DNA of 64,000 nt from Desulfopila aestuarii DSM 18488. Its GTDB lineage: Bacteria; Desulfobacterota; Desulfobulbia; Desulfobulbales; Desulfocapsaceae. The translations under genes were made by a program, and so were the position numbers. The stretch spans positions 62,001 through 126,000 of the forward strand of contig NZ_FRFE01000016.1 in assembly GCF_900143695.1 (NCBI RefSeq). Reading direction: 5' to 3'. The notes beneath the pieces were generated by a model, which was not told where the DNA came from, did no database searches, and saw only the letters and a program-made list of their open reading frames with translations. The stretch's first letter is position 1. The number at the start of each line of letters is the position of its first letter. Shown here piece after piece: positions 55,460 through 64,000 of this stretch.

Positions 55460-55830
55460 AGGTGACAGTCTCGTAAAAACCTCGTATTTGAAATAGGCTC
55501 AGTAAAAAATTGCATAGAGAAGACGCGGCAAATTTCCATTGTTTCAATGCACTGAATGTAGATCGCAAATGTTCAATATTTGCAGTAACAAAGCAGGCGG
55601 AGTGATTATTACAACGCCATCGACGATCGAATATCTCTGAAAACCATAACAAGCAGTACTGGAAAAGCAAGGCGATCGTCACGCCAATGTCGAGAGTCCG
55701 GCAGAAGATACCGATCTTTCGTTTTTTCCTTTCAAGATCGACAAAATAGCTCTTTACAAAAGTTACACTTTCGTCATAATGCGTTACCAACAACAGTATT
55801 AATTCGCGACAAGAAAGGAGACGTGACCAG
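55460..55830. other. Gene-free interval between rhomboid and Usp genes
   Basis: About 370 bases. An open frame of 116 codons on the minus strand (55443-55793) has no ribosome site, overlaps the rhomboid start and has an unnatural composition, so I do not call it. AAAGGAGA at 55813 is the ribosome site of the Usp gene. I see no other element. Confidence 0.5.
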
Positions 55831-56223
55831 ATGAAAATACTTGTAGGTTACAGTGGGAAAAATATCGGTCAGGATCTGCTGCAGCTTGCAGCCCAACACG
55901 CCAAAGCATTCCAGGGCGAGGTCATTATTGCCACTTCCATGGTAGGTGGAGATAAAACCACTCGGGAAAAAGTCATCGAGGCCGAAGACAACCTTAAGGA
56001 AGTACAGGATTTTTTCAAAAAAATGCAAATTCAGTGCGAAACCCACCTGCTGGTCAGAAATATGACTGCCGGCGAGGATATAGTGGAATTCGCCAAAGAG
56101 CAGAATGTAGATGAGATCATCATCGGAGTGAAAAGCCGCTCCAAGGTGGGCAAACTCTTATTTGGTTCAACCGCCCAGTTCGTTATTTTAAAAGCTCATT
56201 GCCCGGTAGTTTCGGTGAAATAG
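55831..56223 (+). CDS. Universal stress protein, UspA family
   Basis: A cytoplasmic protein of 130 residues. It starts MKILVGYSGKNIGQDLL and has the C-terminal ATP-binding pattern IIIGVKSRSKVGKLLFGST. Members help in survival of starvation and respiratory stress; the mechanism is unclear. AAGGAG precedes the start. It converges with the MoaD-like gene. Confidence 0.9.
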   Translation: MKILVGYSGKNIGQDLLQLAAQHAKAFQGEVIIATSMVGGDKTTREKVIEAEDNLKEVQDFFKKMQIQCETHLLVRNMTAGEDIVEFAKEQNVDEIIIGVKSRSKVGKLLFGSTAQFVILKAHCPVVSVK

Positions 56224-56231
56224 AGCCTTTG

Positions 56232-56450
56232 TTACCCTCCGGAAATGGCGGGGAAGACATCAATTTCATCTTCCCCGCTCACCATTGTTTCACCAGTAAC
56301 CACCCGTCCTTTCCTGACTGCGATATAACCGCCGAGCTCAACTCCCGCCTGGATGGCGCACTGGTGCACGACCTCATCAAGACGCCGGGGAACATCGACA
56401 CTGAGCGGGACCGCTGAGGTCCCGCTCAACCTGAAGCTCACTTTCACCAT
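56232..56450 (-). CDS. MoaD/ThiS-family small protein
   Basis: A beta-grasp protein of 72 residues ending in Gly-Gly (VFPAISGG), the site of thiocarboxylation or conjugation. It overlaps the end of aor by seven bases (ATGGTGA) and must be translated with it. In such pairs the MoaD-like protein is thought to serve tungstopterin synthesis or insertion for the oxidoreductase. Confidence 0.85.
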   Translation of the reverse strand: MVKVSFRLSGTSAVPLSVDVPRRLDEVVHQCAIQAGVELGGYIAVRKGRVVTGETMVSGEDEIDVFPAISGG

Positions 56451-58150
56451 CGCCTTGCCTCGGCGACCTCCTCATCGGTAATATCGATTTTCTCGCCTGT
56501 TTCCGGTTGTGCCTCTTCATAGAATGTTTCGGCAAAGCGATGATCAAGTGCGGTTATGCCGGCGTCCCGATTGAACTGGTGTTCCAATCTCAGGGTTTCT
56601 TTGACGATGTCGTCAAACTCCACGTCGCTGATTTCCACATCATGGAGAATTTTGATCAGGTCCAGCAGCGGAGTCATATCGTTACGTACCGAGTAACGGA
56701 CGAAATTGCACATGCCCATGGCATCCATGCGGGAGCCTATAACCTGGAACTTCTTCGACAGGTTCACTTTTCCCTCTTTGGTGGTGGGCACCTCCTCGTC
56801 CCGCAAGGTGAAACCGAAGGTGTGATCAGCACCCATGGGCGATGAAAGATAGGTCATGGCCATGCCCTTGGTGCCGCGTGGCTCGTAGGCCGGAAGGGCC
56901 TGCCCCAGGATATGCGGAGCATGACGCACTCCCAGCACTTTGGCGGCAGTCTTGCATCCGGAACCAAGAATACGACCAAGCGGTGTAAGGTTCCTGATCT
57001 CTTCCATAAATCCAATCGCGGCCTGATCATCGCCGAACTCTGCAAGACCCGCCTCCATGGCTACGCCGATGGCTGCACCGCAATCTAGAGTGTCGACCCC
57101 GGCATCATTGGCAATCCGGTTCATGGTTGCAATGGTATCAAGGTTCTTCAGGCAAAGGTTGGAACCCATAAGCGCCATGGTCTCATATTCGATCGGAGAA
57201 CAGAGCAGGGCACCGTCCTTATCCGGATAAACGTTAGAACACTGGATGGCACAGGGATGCTGACAGGCGTGCTGGGTTCTGCCTTCGCCACCGCGCTCCT
57301 TGATGGTATCATACATGGTCTGGGCATTGATTCTCTCGGCACCTTCCATCCAGCCGTGGGTGAAGTTCCGGGTGGGCAAAACGTTTACAGCCTGGCAGAT
57401 ATCGACCATGGCGGCAGTGCCGTATTTCGTAAAGAGCGAGGAAACAGGATTTTCCTGCAGCAGCTTAACGATCCGACGGGAACCGGTCTTGAACACTTCA
57501 GAGTCGACGAATTCCGGTTTCACATCACCATCCGCCAGCACCACCAGGGCGATAACCTTCTTGCTGGCCATAACCGCACCCAGCCCGCCGCGCCCGGCAT
57601 AACGGGAGCAGACACCATGGGGATCTGAGCAGGCAAGCCCCGATGCCAGCAGTAGCTTCTCTCCGGCAGGACCGATGGTAACACAACCCGCCTTTGCACC
57701 AAAACGTTCGACAAGCAGCTCAGATTTTTCATAGACGCCCTTGCCGGCCAGGAATTCGCCATCATGAAAGGTTACACCTTCCTTACCGACAACAATGATT
57801 TTCCAGCCGGCATCACGACCTGGAGCATCTTCAAGGGCAATGCAGCGCAGTCCTTGCTCCGCCATCCTGGTGCCGACAATGCCGCCGGCGTTACTCTCCT
57901 TGATGCCACCGGTAAGCGGACTCTTGCCACCGATGCTCAAACGGTTCGAACTCGACACCGTGGTTCCACTCAAGACTCCGTTGGTAAAAAACAGTTTATT
58001 CTGGCGACCAAACGGATCACAAGCGGGAACAACCTCTCGACTGACCAGCCGCGATGAGAGCGTACGCGCCCCCAGAAGAAATTCTCGAGTATTGGCCTGC
58101 TCTTTAACGGTAGCACCTGTGGCGGTGTTAATTCTCAACATTGTAAACAT
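56444..58150 (-). CDS. aor: Aldehyde:ferredoxin oxidoreductase (tungsten type)
   Basis: An enzyme of 568 residues oxidising aldehydes to acids with reduction of ferredoxin. The N-terminal domain includes IGGKSPLTGGIKESNAGG (pterin binding) and SRYAGRGGLGAVMASKK. The iron-sulfur cysteines appear as CQHPCAIQC (about residues 290-300), a CxxxCxxxC spacing rather than the usual CxxCxxxC, with the fourth in MGMCNFVRY. It is followed by a MoaD-like gene. Probable substrates are aldehydes from amino-acid breakdown. A palindrome at 58285-58298 may be its operator. Confidence 0.92.
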   Translation of the reverse strand: MFTMLRINTATGATVKEQANTREFLLGARTLSSRLVSREVVPACDPFGRQNKLFFTNGVLSGTTVSSSNRLSIGGKSPLTGGIKESNAGGIVGTRMAEQGLRCIALEDAPGRDAGWKIIVVGKEGVTFHDGEFLAGKGVYEKSELLVERFGAKAGCVTIGPAGEKLLLASGLACSDPHGVCSRYAGRGGLGAVMASKKVIALVVLADGDVKPEFVDSEVFKTGSRRIVKLLQENPVSSLFTKYGTAAMVDICQAVNVLPTRNFTHGWMEGAERINAQTMYDTIKERGGEGRTQHACQHPCAIQCSNVYPDKDGALLCSPIEYETMALMGSNLCLKNLDTIATMNRIANDAGVDTLDCGAAIGVAMEAGLAEFGDDQAAIGFMEEIRNLTPLGRILGSGCKTAAKVLGVRHAPHILGQALPAYEPRGTKGMAMTYLSSPMGADHTFGFTLRDEEVPTTKEGKVNLSKKFQVIGSRMDAMGMCNFVRYSVRNDMTPLLDLIKILHDVEISDVEFDDIVKETLRLEHQFNRDAGITALDHRFAETFYEEAQPETGEKIDITDEEVAEARRW

Positions 58151-58284
58151 TTGTTGCCCCTTCTCTTTTTTTCCGCATGAAGTTCATCAAGCTGTATGGA
58201 AAGACTCACTGTTTCTCAGCCAATAACACGAGAAAAACCGAACGACTCATCTCGCCATCTTGACGTTATTTATGGAGCCTGCAC

Positions 58285-58298
58285 TATTGTGCACAATA
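58285..58298. promoter_or_regulatory. Perfect 14-base palindrome upstream of aor
   Basis: TATTGTGCACAATA lies 135 bases before the aor start and 20 bases past the amidohydrolase stop on the same (minus) strand. The form suits a dimeric regulator of the GntR, LacI or CRP type. The binder is unknown. Confidence 0.45.
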
Positions 58299-58317
58299 TA
58301 TGAATCCAATCCGCAGG

Positions 58318-59553
58318 TCAATACCTCTTTTGCACATGTTTCACCGGATTTTTCCGATAAAACTGTGCAGGTTCGCCACCAAGATAAATAGTTTCAAGAT
58401 AAGAAAGCTTACGCGGTAGCTGGGCCGGTGCCCCGCGAGCTACCAGGAAATCGGCCATACGCCCCGGTGCCAGCAGCCCCATATTCGGTAATTCCAGCAA
58501 TCTGGCCCCGGCCAGGGTTGCACAGTGGACAATTTCGGGGAGTGCATATCCGGCCTTTGCCAAAAGCTTCATCTCTTCAAAGGCCGACTCGCCATGCAAC
58601 ACCCCGGGACTGCCCGCATCAGTGCCAAGTGCCACCTTCACCCCAAGCTGCCGGGCAATCCGCAGTTGGCCAAGTTGGTGCTCAAGATTTTTCCTTGCCA
58701 CCTCGGAAGAGGCCATATCCCCTTCATATTCAAGAATCTCCGCGTAGGCCTTCATGGTACAGGTGGTGGGCACCCAGACACAGCCGTGCTCAGCCATCCT
58801 TTCCAGATTGTCCCTCCCCATGAAAAAGCCATGCTCAACGGAATGACAGCCCGCCTCAACGGCCTCGCGCACCGGTTGTTGTCCGTTGGCGTGCACCATT
58901 ACCTTTTTTCCCTGCCGTTCTGCCATCTCCACCAGTTGACGGATTTCATCTTTAGCAAACTGCGGCGGAGTTTCCCTGCCAAAATTTTTCAAACTGTTCA
59001 ACCCTGAGTTAACCAGTTTTATATAGCCCGACGAGATAGGGTTCGCGCTACAGACATCCACCAACGATTCCTCTTCCGCGATGCCTGATCCGATCAGTGT
59101 TCCATAGCGCCCCTGACGATGCCAGGCCCGGCCCGGCGTCTGAATATGCACTGGTTGCTGGTTTGCAGCGATACCCCGATCAATATATTTGAGCACACAG
59201 TTTTCCCGATCACCGCCATCACGAACCGCAAGAACACCATGACCGGCCAGAAGGGTAAGGTTCTGCTCAATCACCGGCATAAGTTCTGCGCAACCGGCCA
59301 CCAGTTGCTGTTCACGCGTCGTCCGGTTCATGGTGCCGCTCATGGCCAGGTGCACATGGCAATCTATGAGAGGCGGCAAAAGCGTGCCATAGGAGAAATC
59401 CGTCAAGCTATCGGCAGCTGTTACCGCTGACGGTGAATAAGGCTCAATCGCAACAATTTTGCCGCCAGACACGGTCAACAGCACATCTTTCTGTATCGCT
59501 CCACCGCTCCCGTCAATCAGCCATCCTGCTCGTATACAATGTTTTTTTGTCAT
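58318..59553 (-). CDS. Amidohydrolase family protein (imidazolonepropionase-like)
   Basis: A metal-dependent hydrolase of 411 residues. Metal ligands are the HxH in LIDCHVHLAMSG, His in VMVHANGQQP and SVEHGFFMG, and Asp in ALGTDAGSPG. The C-terminal LLAPGRMADFLVARG is typical of the subgroup, which includes imidazolonepropionase and Xaa-Pro dipeptidase-like enzymes. The substrate is unknown. It lies upstream of aor on the same strand and is divergent from the cupin gene. Confidence 0.87.
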   Translation of the reverse strand: MTKKHCIRAGWLIDGSGGAIQKDVLLTVSGGKIVAIEPYSPSAVTAADSLTDFSYGTLLPPLIDCHVHLAMSGTMNRTTREQQLVAGCAELMPVIEQNLTLLAGHGVLAVRDGGDRENCVLKYIDRGIAANQQPVHIQTPGRAWHRQGRYGTLIGSGIAEEESLVDVCSANPISSGYIKLVNSGLNSLKNFGRETPPQFAKDEIRQLVEMAERQGKKVMVHANGQQPVREAVEAGCHSVEHGFFMGRDNLERMAEHGCVWVPTTCTMKAYAEILEYEGDMASSEVARKNLEHQLGQLRIARQLGVKVALGTDAGSPGVLHGESAFEEMKLLAKAGYALPEIVHCATLAGARLLELPNMGLLAPGRMADFLVARGAPAQLPRKLSYLETIYLGGEPAQFYRKNPVKHVQKRY

Positions 59554-59755
59554 ACCTTTCCTTTCAATGCAGATGCCTCCAGATCACGACAAGGCTTCAC
59601 CTTCCCTCAGTATAGTTCTCTTCGGCTACCGAACTCAAGGCCGGCTGGCTTTCTCTTCCCGGAAAAAATAGTCTTTTCAACGGGAGATGTCTACGCTACC
59701 ATAGTTTATAGTGATTTCAGATTCATCCACGCTCAACGTTAACAGGAGCGACCAT

Positions 59756-60247
59756 ATGAGCAGTGATTTCACCAAAGCGCACTTTGATTTTGCCAGCCTC
59801 CCCTGGCTGACCAGCCCCCGGAAGCAGCTCGATCTGGAAGGGGTGGCACTCGGTCTGATTCACATCCCTGCCAACGAGGGATATACTTTTACCCACAGCC
59901 ATAGACAACAGGAGGAAGTGTACATCGTCATCGAAGGCCGTGGCATCATCGCCGTCAATGATCAGCAGATCACATTGGAGCCAGGCGATCTGGTTCGAGT
60001 CTCTCCCACCGCACGCCGAGCCCTTAAGGCAAACGAAGAGGGCCTCTTTATCATCTGTGCCGGAGGCGTGCCCATGGGATTTCCCAAAAACCCTGACTCT
60101 CGCTACATGATTGACGATGGCATTCCCCATTATGATGACATTCCGGCCTGGTACAAAGGGCGGGAGGACATTGCCAAAAAAAATGCGCTGCTCCTTGAAC
60201 GAATGGAAAAATCCCGCGCCAAAAGAGAAGAGAAAAAACTGAGATGA
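59756..60247 (+). CDS. Cupin-domain protein
   Basis: A protein of 163 residues with one cupin barrel: FTHSHRQQEEVYIVIEGRG supplies the metal-binding His, His and Glu, and ITLEPGDLVRVSPTARRALK the second motif. The tail is basic and helical. The start at 59756 has AGGAG nine bases upstream. Function not assigned. Confidence 0.85.
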   Translation: MSSDFTKAHFDFASLPWLTSPRKQLDLEGVALGLIHIPANEGYTFTHSHRQQEEVYIVIEGRGIIAVNDQQITLEPGDLVRVSPTARRALKANEEGLFIICAGGVPMGFPKNPDSRYMIDDGIPHYDDIPAWYKGREDIAKKNALLLERMEKSRAKREEKKLR

Positions 60248-60344
60248 AACCTTGCAACCTGTGTGTATCCAACCTGGACGTGTTGCGATATAACGACATT
60301 GTAACGATTCCAGCGGTACATAACATGCTCAGCGACAAGGCTCC

Positions 60345-63071
60345 ATGACCATCTTCACCTCAAGCATCCGCAGGCAACTACTCTTTCTTTTCAGCATCAT
60401 CATGCTGCCGGTGCTGGTGCATCTGTGGTACGCAGGGTATGCACAACGGCAACAGGCGTTGAACTACGCGGAACTGCAGGTGGATAGCAGCATGCGCATC
60501 TTTAGCGACCGCCAACAGCTTCTGGTGGAAAAGACCCGGAATCTGCTCGCGGTCCTTTCGCGGATGCCCGACGTGGCAAATGGTACCGACAGTAATTGTA
60601 GTGCTACCCTTGCCGCAATGCACGGCAGCTATCCCGAATACTCGACAATGGTTGTGGCAAACCTCGATGGAATTATCAATTGCTGCTCCCTGCCACTGCC
60701 CAAACCACTCAATGTGAAGGATCGGCAATGGTACCAGCGTGCACTCTCAACCCGGCAGTTTGTTGTTGGCAATTTCATCATCAGCAGGAGTTCAGGCAAG
60801 GCCTCGCTGCCTTTTGCCTACCCGGTCTTCAACAAGGATGGTAGTCTGCATGCTATCCTTGGCGCCGCCCTTGACCTTTCAAACTATGACCGCTTTTTCC
60901 AGGACTCCCCTCTTCCACAAAGCTCGCAGATTCTCATCACTGACCGAAACGGCACCATTTTGTACACCGCAGGGCTAGGTTCTGAGCCTTCTGGAAAAAA
61001 TATTGCTTCCGTTCAATTTCTGCCCCCTTTTGATGAAAGCGCTGACAATAGCATCATCACCCGCCTGAGACACGGTGAATACTTCTATTGGCGGCGCAAC
61101 ATCACCCTCGAAAATGAACCAAACGCCATTTCGCTGGTCGTTGGTATTCCGCAAAATACCCTTTTTTCTGAAAGCAACACCAAGCAGGCAATACATTTTT
61201 TCGCGCTGTCGGCGCTCCTGATCCTCATGGCCGGTTTTGCCTGGTACTATGGCAGCCGCCTCCTCATCACCCCTATTCGGCTGCTGGTTGAACAGACCCG
61301 GAAAATCAGCGCTGGCAAACTGGAAACAGATGGCCCCGAGACCCAACTGACCGGTGAGTTCCGCCTTCTCGCCAACTCTTTTACGGCCATGACCGGACAA
61401 CTCGTCCAGCGCGAAAAAGAGCGCAACGCTGCCGAACAGGCCTTGCGCGAAAGTGAGCAGCGCTACCGCGCTCTTTTTGAGCAGAACCCCGTCTCCCTCT
61501 GGGAAGAGGATCTCTCGGTCCTGAAAGGGTATCTCGATAATCTCAGCGAAAGCGGAGTCACCGATTTCCACGCTTATTTTGAGGACAATCCAGAGCAGAT
61601 CCAGAAATGCCTGCAGATGGTCACCATCCTTCATGTCAACCAGGCCACTCTCACGCTCTACGAGGCTGAATCAGAAGAAGATCTGCTCGGATCTCTGAAC
61701 AAGATTATCCCTCCCAGCAGCGAGCATCTGATGAAGAGCGAACTGGCAGCCATAGCCAAAGGAACGCCTTTCGCCATCGAGGTCGAGAATGTCACCCTCG
61801 GTGGCAGGGTTTTCCCGGCTCTTATCAACTCGGCACTGCCGGTCGGCTATGAAAGGAGCTGGGCCAGGGTTTTCGTTTCTGTTTTTGACCTCACGGAACG
61901 TTATCACATCGAGAGACAACGGAAAGAGTTGGAGCGCCAGCTCATGCTTGCACAAAAGATGGAGACGGTTGGCACTCTCGCCGGCGGCATTGCCCACGAC
62001 TTCAACAACATCCTCTCGCCCATCATCGGCTACAGTGAATTGAGCCTAGTCGGCAACGACTTAACCCCGGTCACCCGATCCCACCTCACCAACATCCTCA
62101 ACGCAGCCCGAAGAGCCAAGGAAATGGTGCATCAGATCCTCGCGTTCAGCAGACGCCAGGAAAGCAGTAAAGCTTTGGTCAGTCTCACGGCGATAACCAA
62201 AGAGGTCCTTGATCTACTACGCTCCTCAATTCCAACCACCATATCTATCCGTGCCGAACTGGCCAAGGGACTTCGGCCAATATACGGTGACGGGTCACGT
62301 ATTCACCAGGTCCTCATGAATCTGTGCACCAACAGTTATCATGCATTAAAGGCCACCGGTGGAACTATTACAGTTGGAGTGAGTGATGGCCCGCTTCAGG
62401 AAAACAGCGATCCGGTCAGGAGCAAACCACACCTGCTGCTGTTTGTCGAAGACAACGGTCCCGGAATTCCCTATGAGCTACAGGAAAAGATCTTCGATCC
62501 ATTTTTCACCACCAAAGGGCCTGGCGAAGGATCGGGCATGGGGCTGGCGGTGGTCCACGGGATCATCAAGGATCATGGCGGAATCATCGAGCTGGTGAGC
62601 ACACCTGAACAGGGAACCAGATTCAACATCTATCTTCCCTGTGGGGAAGAGGACGAACAGATTGAACAGCAGGTGAGCTGCGAGCTCTACCCCACAGGTA
62701 ATGAACGAATTATGTTGATCGATGACGAAGAATCGCTGGTGCACATGGTCAGGGAAATGTTGATAAAACTTGGTTATAATGTGAGCGGCTACACAAGCAG
62801 CTTAGAAGCGCTGCAAGCGTTCCGTGGCGCCTCCGCCAGCGTCGATCTGCTGCTCACCGATCAGACCATGCCGGAGCTTACCGGTGTGGAAACCGCCAGG
62901 GAAATGCTGGCTATCCGGCCTGATCTGCCGATCATTCTCTATACTGGTTACAGTGAAACCGCCAGTCCCGAACAGGCGACTCAGATGGGTATCCGCAAAT
63001 TTCTCTATAAGCCGCTGTCCATAAGCCAGTTGGCCGGGGCGGTACGGGAAGTTCTGGATACACCAGCATAG
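60345..63071 (+). CDS. Cache-domain hybrid sensor histidine kinase
   Basis: A kinase of 908 residues. It has a membrane helix (10-30), a periplasmic double-Cache domain (about 35-280; [20 protein letters not shown], then [14 protein letters not shown]), a second helix, HAMP, an atypical PAS (about 375-525), H-box [16 protein letters not shown] with His551, ATPase (EDNGPGIP and [11 protein letters not shown]), and a C-terminal receiver (about 790-905) with Asp in [13 protein letters not shown] and Lys in [10 protein letters not shown] small extracellular ligand such as an organic or amino acid is likely. No output domain; no partner adjacent. Confidence 0.9.
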   Translation: MTIFTSSIRRQLLFLFSIIMLPVLVHLWYAGYAQRQQALNYAELQVDSSMRIFSDRQQLLVEKTRNLLAVLSRMPDVANGTDSNCSATLAAMHGSYPEYSTMVVANLDGIINCCSLPLPKPLNVKDRQWYQRALSTRQFVVGNFIISRSSGKASLPFAYPVFNKDGSLHAILGAALDLSNYDRFFQDSPLPQSSQILITDRNGTILYTAGLGSEPSGKNIASVQFLPPFDESADNSIITRLRHGEYFYWRRNITLENEPNAISLVVGIPQNTLFSESNTKQAIHFFALSALLILMAGFAWYYGSRLLITPIRLLVEQTRKISAGKLETDGPETQLTGEFRLLANSFTAMTGQLVQREKERNAAEQALRESEQRYRALFEQNPVSLWEEDLSVLKGYLDNLSESGVTDFHAYFEDNPEQIQKCLQMVTILHVNQATLTLYEAESEEDLLGSLNKIIPPSSEHLMKSELAAIAKGTPFAIEVENVTLGGRVFPALINSALPVGYERSWARVFVSVFDLTERYHIERQRKELERQLMLAQKMETVGTLAGGIAHDFNNILSPIIGYSELSLVGNDLTPVTRSHLTNILNAARRAKEMVHQILAFSRRQESSKALVSLTAITKEVLDLLRSSIPTTISIRAELAKGLRPIYGDGSRIHQVLMNLCTNSYHALKATGGTITVGVSDGPLQENSDPVRSKPHLLLFVEDNGPGIPYELQEKIFDPFFTTKGPGEGSGMGLAVVHGIIKDHGGIIELVSTPEQGTRFNIYLPCGEEDEQIEQQVSCELYPTGNERIMLIDDEESLVHMVREMLIKLGYNVSGYTSSLEALQAFRGASASVDLLLTDQTMPELTGVETAREMLAIRPDLPIILYTGYSETASPEQATQMGIRKFLYKPLSISQLAGAVREVLDTPA

Positions 63072-63114
63072 CAATAACTATTGGCCGCGGCGTTGACCTT
63101 ACCGAGTTTAACAG

Positions 63115-63522
63115 TTACCAAAGTAATCTATGCCGGATATTCTTGGGAGCATGTGCTCCCAAAGATGCCGCAACGAAAACGATGAGGACAAACGGTTCCT
63201 GTGGGAACAGTCCGTGGATGATCCCCCCCAGCATTACACATTTTCCCATCGTCACCATTCCGGAAATCTCCCTGTACAGCTGACGATGCCTCAGCCACTC
63301 GGTCACCACGAGGATAAGACCGCTGCCCATCACCAACCACGTGTACAATCTTGAGTTTCCACCTTCCCAATGCAACAGGTATACTGCCAGGAATATTGCC
63401 GCTCCGACCTGGTGAGCAGCCCTGATGATAATAGAAAACAGTAACATGCCATAGGATCGTTCTCCGGTTCGTCCGAGTTGCCGATCTCCCTTCTTTCCCT
63501 CTTCTGTTTTCAGCTCAGCCAT
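63115..63522 (-). CDS. Small integral membrane protein, unknown
   Basis: A protein of 135 residues with a charged N-terminus and four predicted helices (IIIRAAHQVGAAIFLAVYLL, YTWLVMGSGLILVVTEWL, a short third and FVLIVFVAASLGAH). His and Arg near helix ends (RAAHQ, HAPKNIRHR) could bind haem or ions, but I do not recognise the family. It converges with the Cache kinase gene. Confidence 0.65.
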   Translation of the reverse strand: MAELKTEEGKKGDRQLGRTGERSYGMLLFSIIIRAAHQVGAAIFLAVYLLHWEGGNSRLYTWLVMGSGLILVVTEWLRHRQLYREISGMVTMGKCVMLGGIIHGLFPQEPFVLIVFVAASLGAHAPKNIRHRLLW

Positions 63523-63875
63523 TCGTATTCACATAGAAATATGTTGCACACATGCTTAAGGTTCACATTCCCTCTGATCATTGATCGTTGATCACCTCAC
63601 ACTACACCGTATCGTTTTGGAATTGTATCAAAAGCATCGATTCAATTACTTTTGCAATATATTTTTATTGGTAACTGTTAGTATGGTGATTTTTTATTTC
63701 CTCACCATATTGACAGACACATGGTGTCGATTTACCTTCTGAGACACACAAGAACGGAGCGAAACAATAACACATTTACAGTAACATAACCACAATGCAG
63801 CACTGTTTTTCTATCACCGACAGCAGGCGCATCCTGTCGGCAAAACACACAGCACAACGTGAAGGAGGAACGGCT
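63523..63875. promoter_or_regulatory. Regulatory interval upstream of the Hsp20 gene
   Basis: About 350 bases without a gene. It contains the dyad TATGGTGA/TCACCATA (63682-63709, 12-base spacer), a possible -35 TTGACA at 63710, and the hairpin CCGACAG/CTGTCGG (63827-63840; spacer zero, or ten bases when the outer copy at 63834 is read as the right arm) about 36 bases before the ATG. The last could affect translation of the heat-shock gene. No CIRCE element was seen. Confidence 0.4.
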
Positions 63876-64000
63876 ATGTGGACAAGAGGAAATGATTTTG
63901 ATCGGATGTTTGGTGCCATGGATCTGCTCCGCTCCAGAATGGGCAGATTACTCAATGATTTCGACCGATCGTATGGTGATTACACCTTTCAGGTCGAGAC
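63876..64000 (+). CDS. Hsp20/alpha-crystallin small heat-shock protein (5' part)
   Basis: The first 41 codons of a gene cut by the window edge. MWTRGNDFDRMFGAMDLLRS and the FDRSYGDYTF stretch resemble the N-terminal arm of bacterial Hsp20 proteins; the alpha-crystallin domain would follow. AAGGAGG lies seven bases before the start. Family call rests on this short arm. Confidence 0.6.
   Translation, partial: MWTRGNDFDRMFGAMDLLRSRMGRLLNDFDRSYGDYTFQVE

Noticed and set aside
55443-55793. Minus-strand open frame of 116 codons upstream of the rhomboid gene
   Set aside because: Overlaps the rhomboid start, lacks a ribosome site and has unlikely composition.

Overview
The window looks like chromosomal DNA of an anaerobic or microaerophilic deltaproteobacterium (Desulfobacterota), probably near the Desulfobulbales. 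That is an inference from gene content: a tungsten-type aldehyde:ferredoxin oxidoreductase with its MoaD-like partner, tryptophanase, an alanine dehydrogenase/alanine symporter pair, many hybrid sensor kinases, sigma-54 control, a probable selenoprotein, bacteriohemerythrin and an unusual multi-haem bd-type oxidase. No 16S gene or other decisive marker is present. I see no prophage, CRISPR array or intact insertion sequence.

Layout. 1-4 kb: an EF-hand protein, an OmpR-type regulator with a degenerate receiver, and a BaeS/BaeR-like two-component pair. 4.7-10.7 kb: one giant glycine-rich, repeat-containing exported protein ending in a PEP-CTERM sorting signal. 10.7-12 kb: a decay zone with a wrecked baeR copy, a hairpin element and a frameshifted membrane-protein gene. 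12-18.6 kb: a LuxR-type regulator and the pyruvate dehydrogenase operon aceE-aceF-lpd. 18.7-23 kb: a two-gene bd-like oxidase whose subunit I carries three c-type haem domains, then murB and a membrane-anchored IscU-like protein. 23-27 kb: a substrate-binding protein paired with a hybrid sensor kinase. 27-30 kb: the phage-shock locus pspF/pspABC with a sigma-54 promoter. 30-33.5 kb: a small lipoprotein, a GNAT-nitrilase fusion, a HAD hydrolase and a hemerythrin. 33.7-37.3 kb: tRNA-Met, groES-groEL and ilvE. 37.5-47.2 kb: a PerM-like permease, a sensor kinase, a diadenylate-cyclase-like protein, uvsE, a PAS-LuxR regulator, selO, and an AEC transporter with an Lrp-type regulator. 47.7-54.5 kb: amino-acid catabolism, comprising a tnaA remnant, a frameshifted TyrR-like sigma-54 activator, ald, an alanine symporter and tnaA. 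54.6-64 kb: a rhomboid protease, a universal stress protein, aor with a MoaD-like gene, an amidohydrolase, a cupin, a Cache hybrid kinase, a small membrane protein and the start of an Hsp20 gene.

How the genes fit together. Alanine dehydrogenase and tryptophanase both yield pyruvate and ammonia, and the pyruvate dehydrogenase complex can turn pyruvate into acetyl-CoA. The aldehyde:ferredoxin oxidoreductase can oxidise aldehydes from amino-acid breakdown. The ald promoter is a clear -24/-12 element with an upstream dyad, matching the adjacent sigma-54 activator. Oxygen and envelope stress are served by the bd-like oxidase, hemerythrin, Psp system, GroESL, Usp and Hsp20.

The most notable observations are: selO appears to read through an in-frame TGA as selenocysteine (ending U-S-S, with a bSECIS-like hairpin just after); the bd-like subunit I with three CxxCH domains; a protein with the DGA and GTRHR motifs of diadenylate cyclases behind a long unrecognised N-terminal region; and the TyrR-like activator broken, or switched, at a run of nine C.
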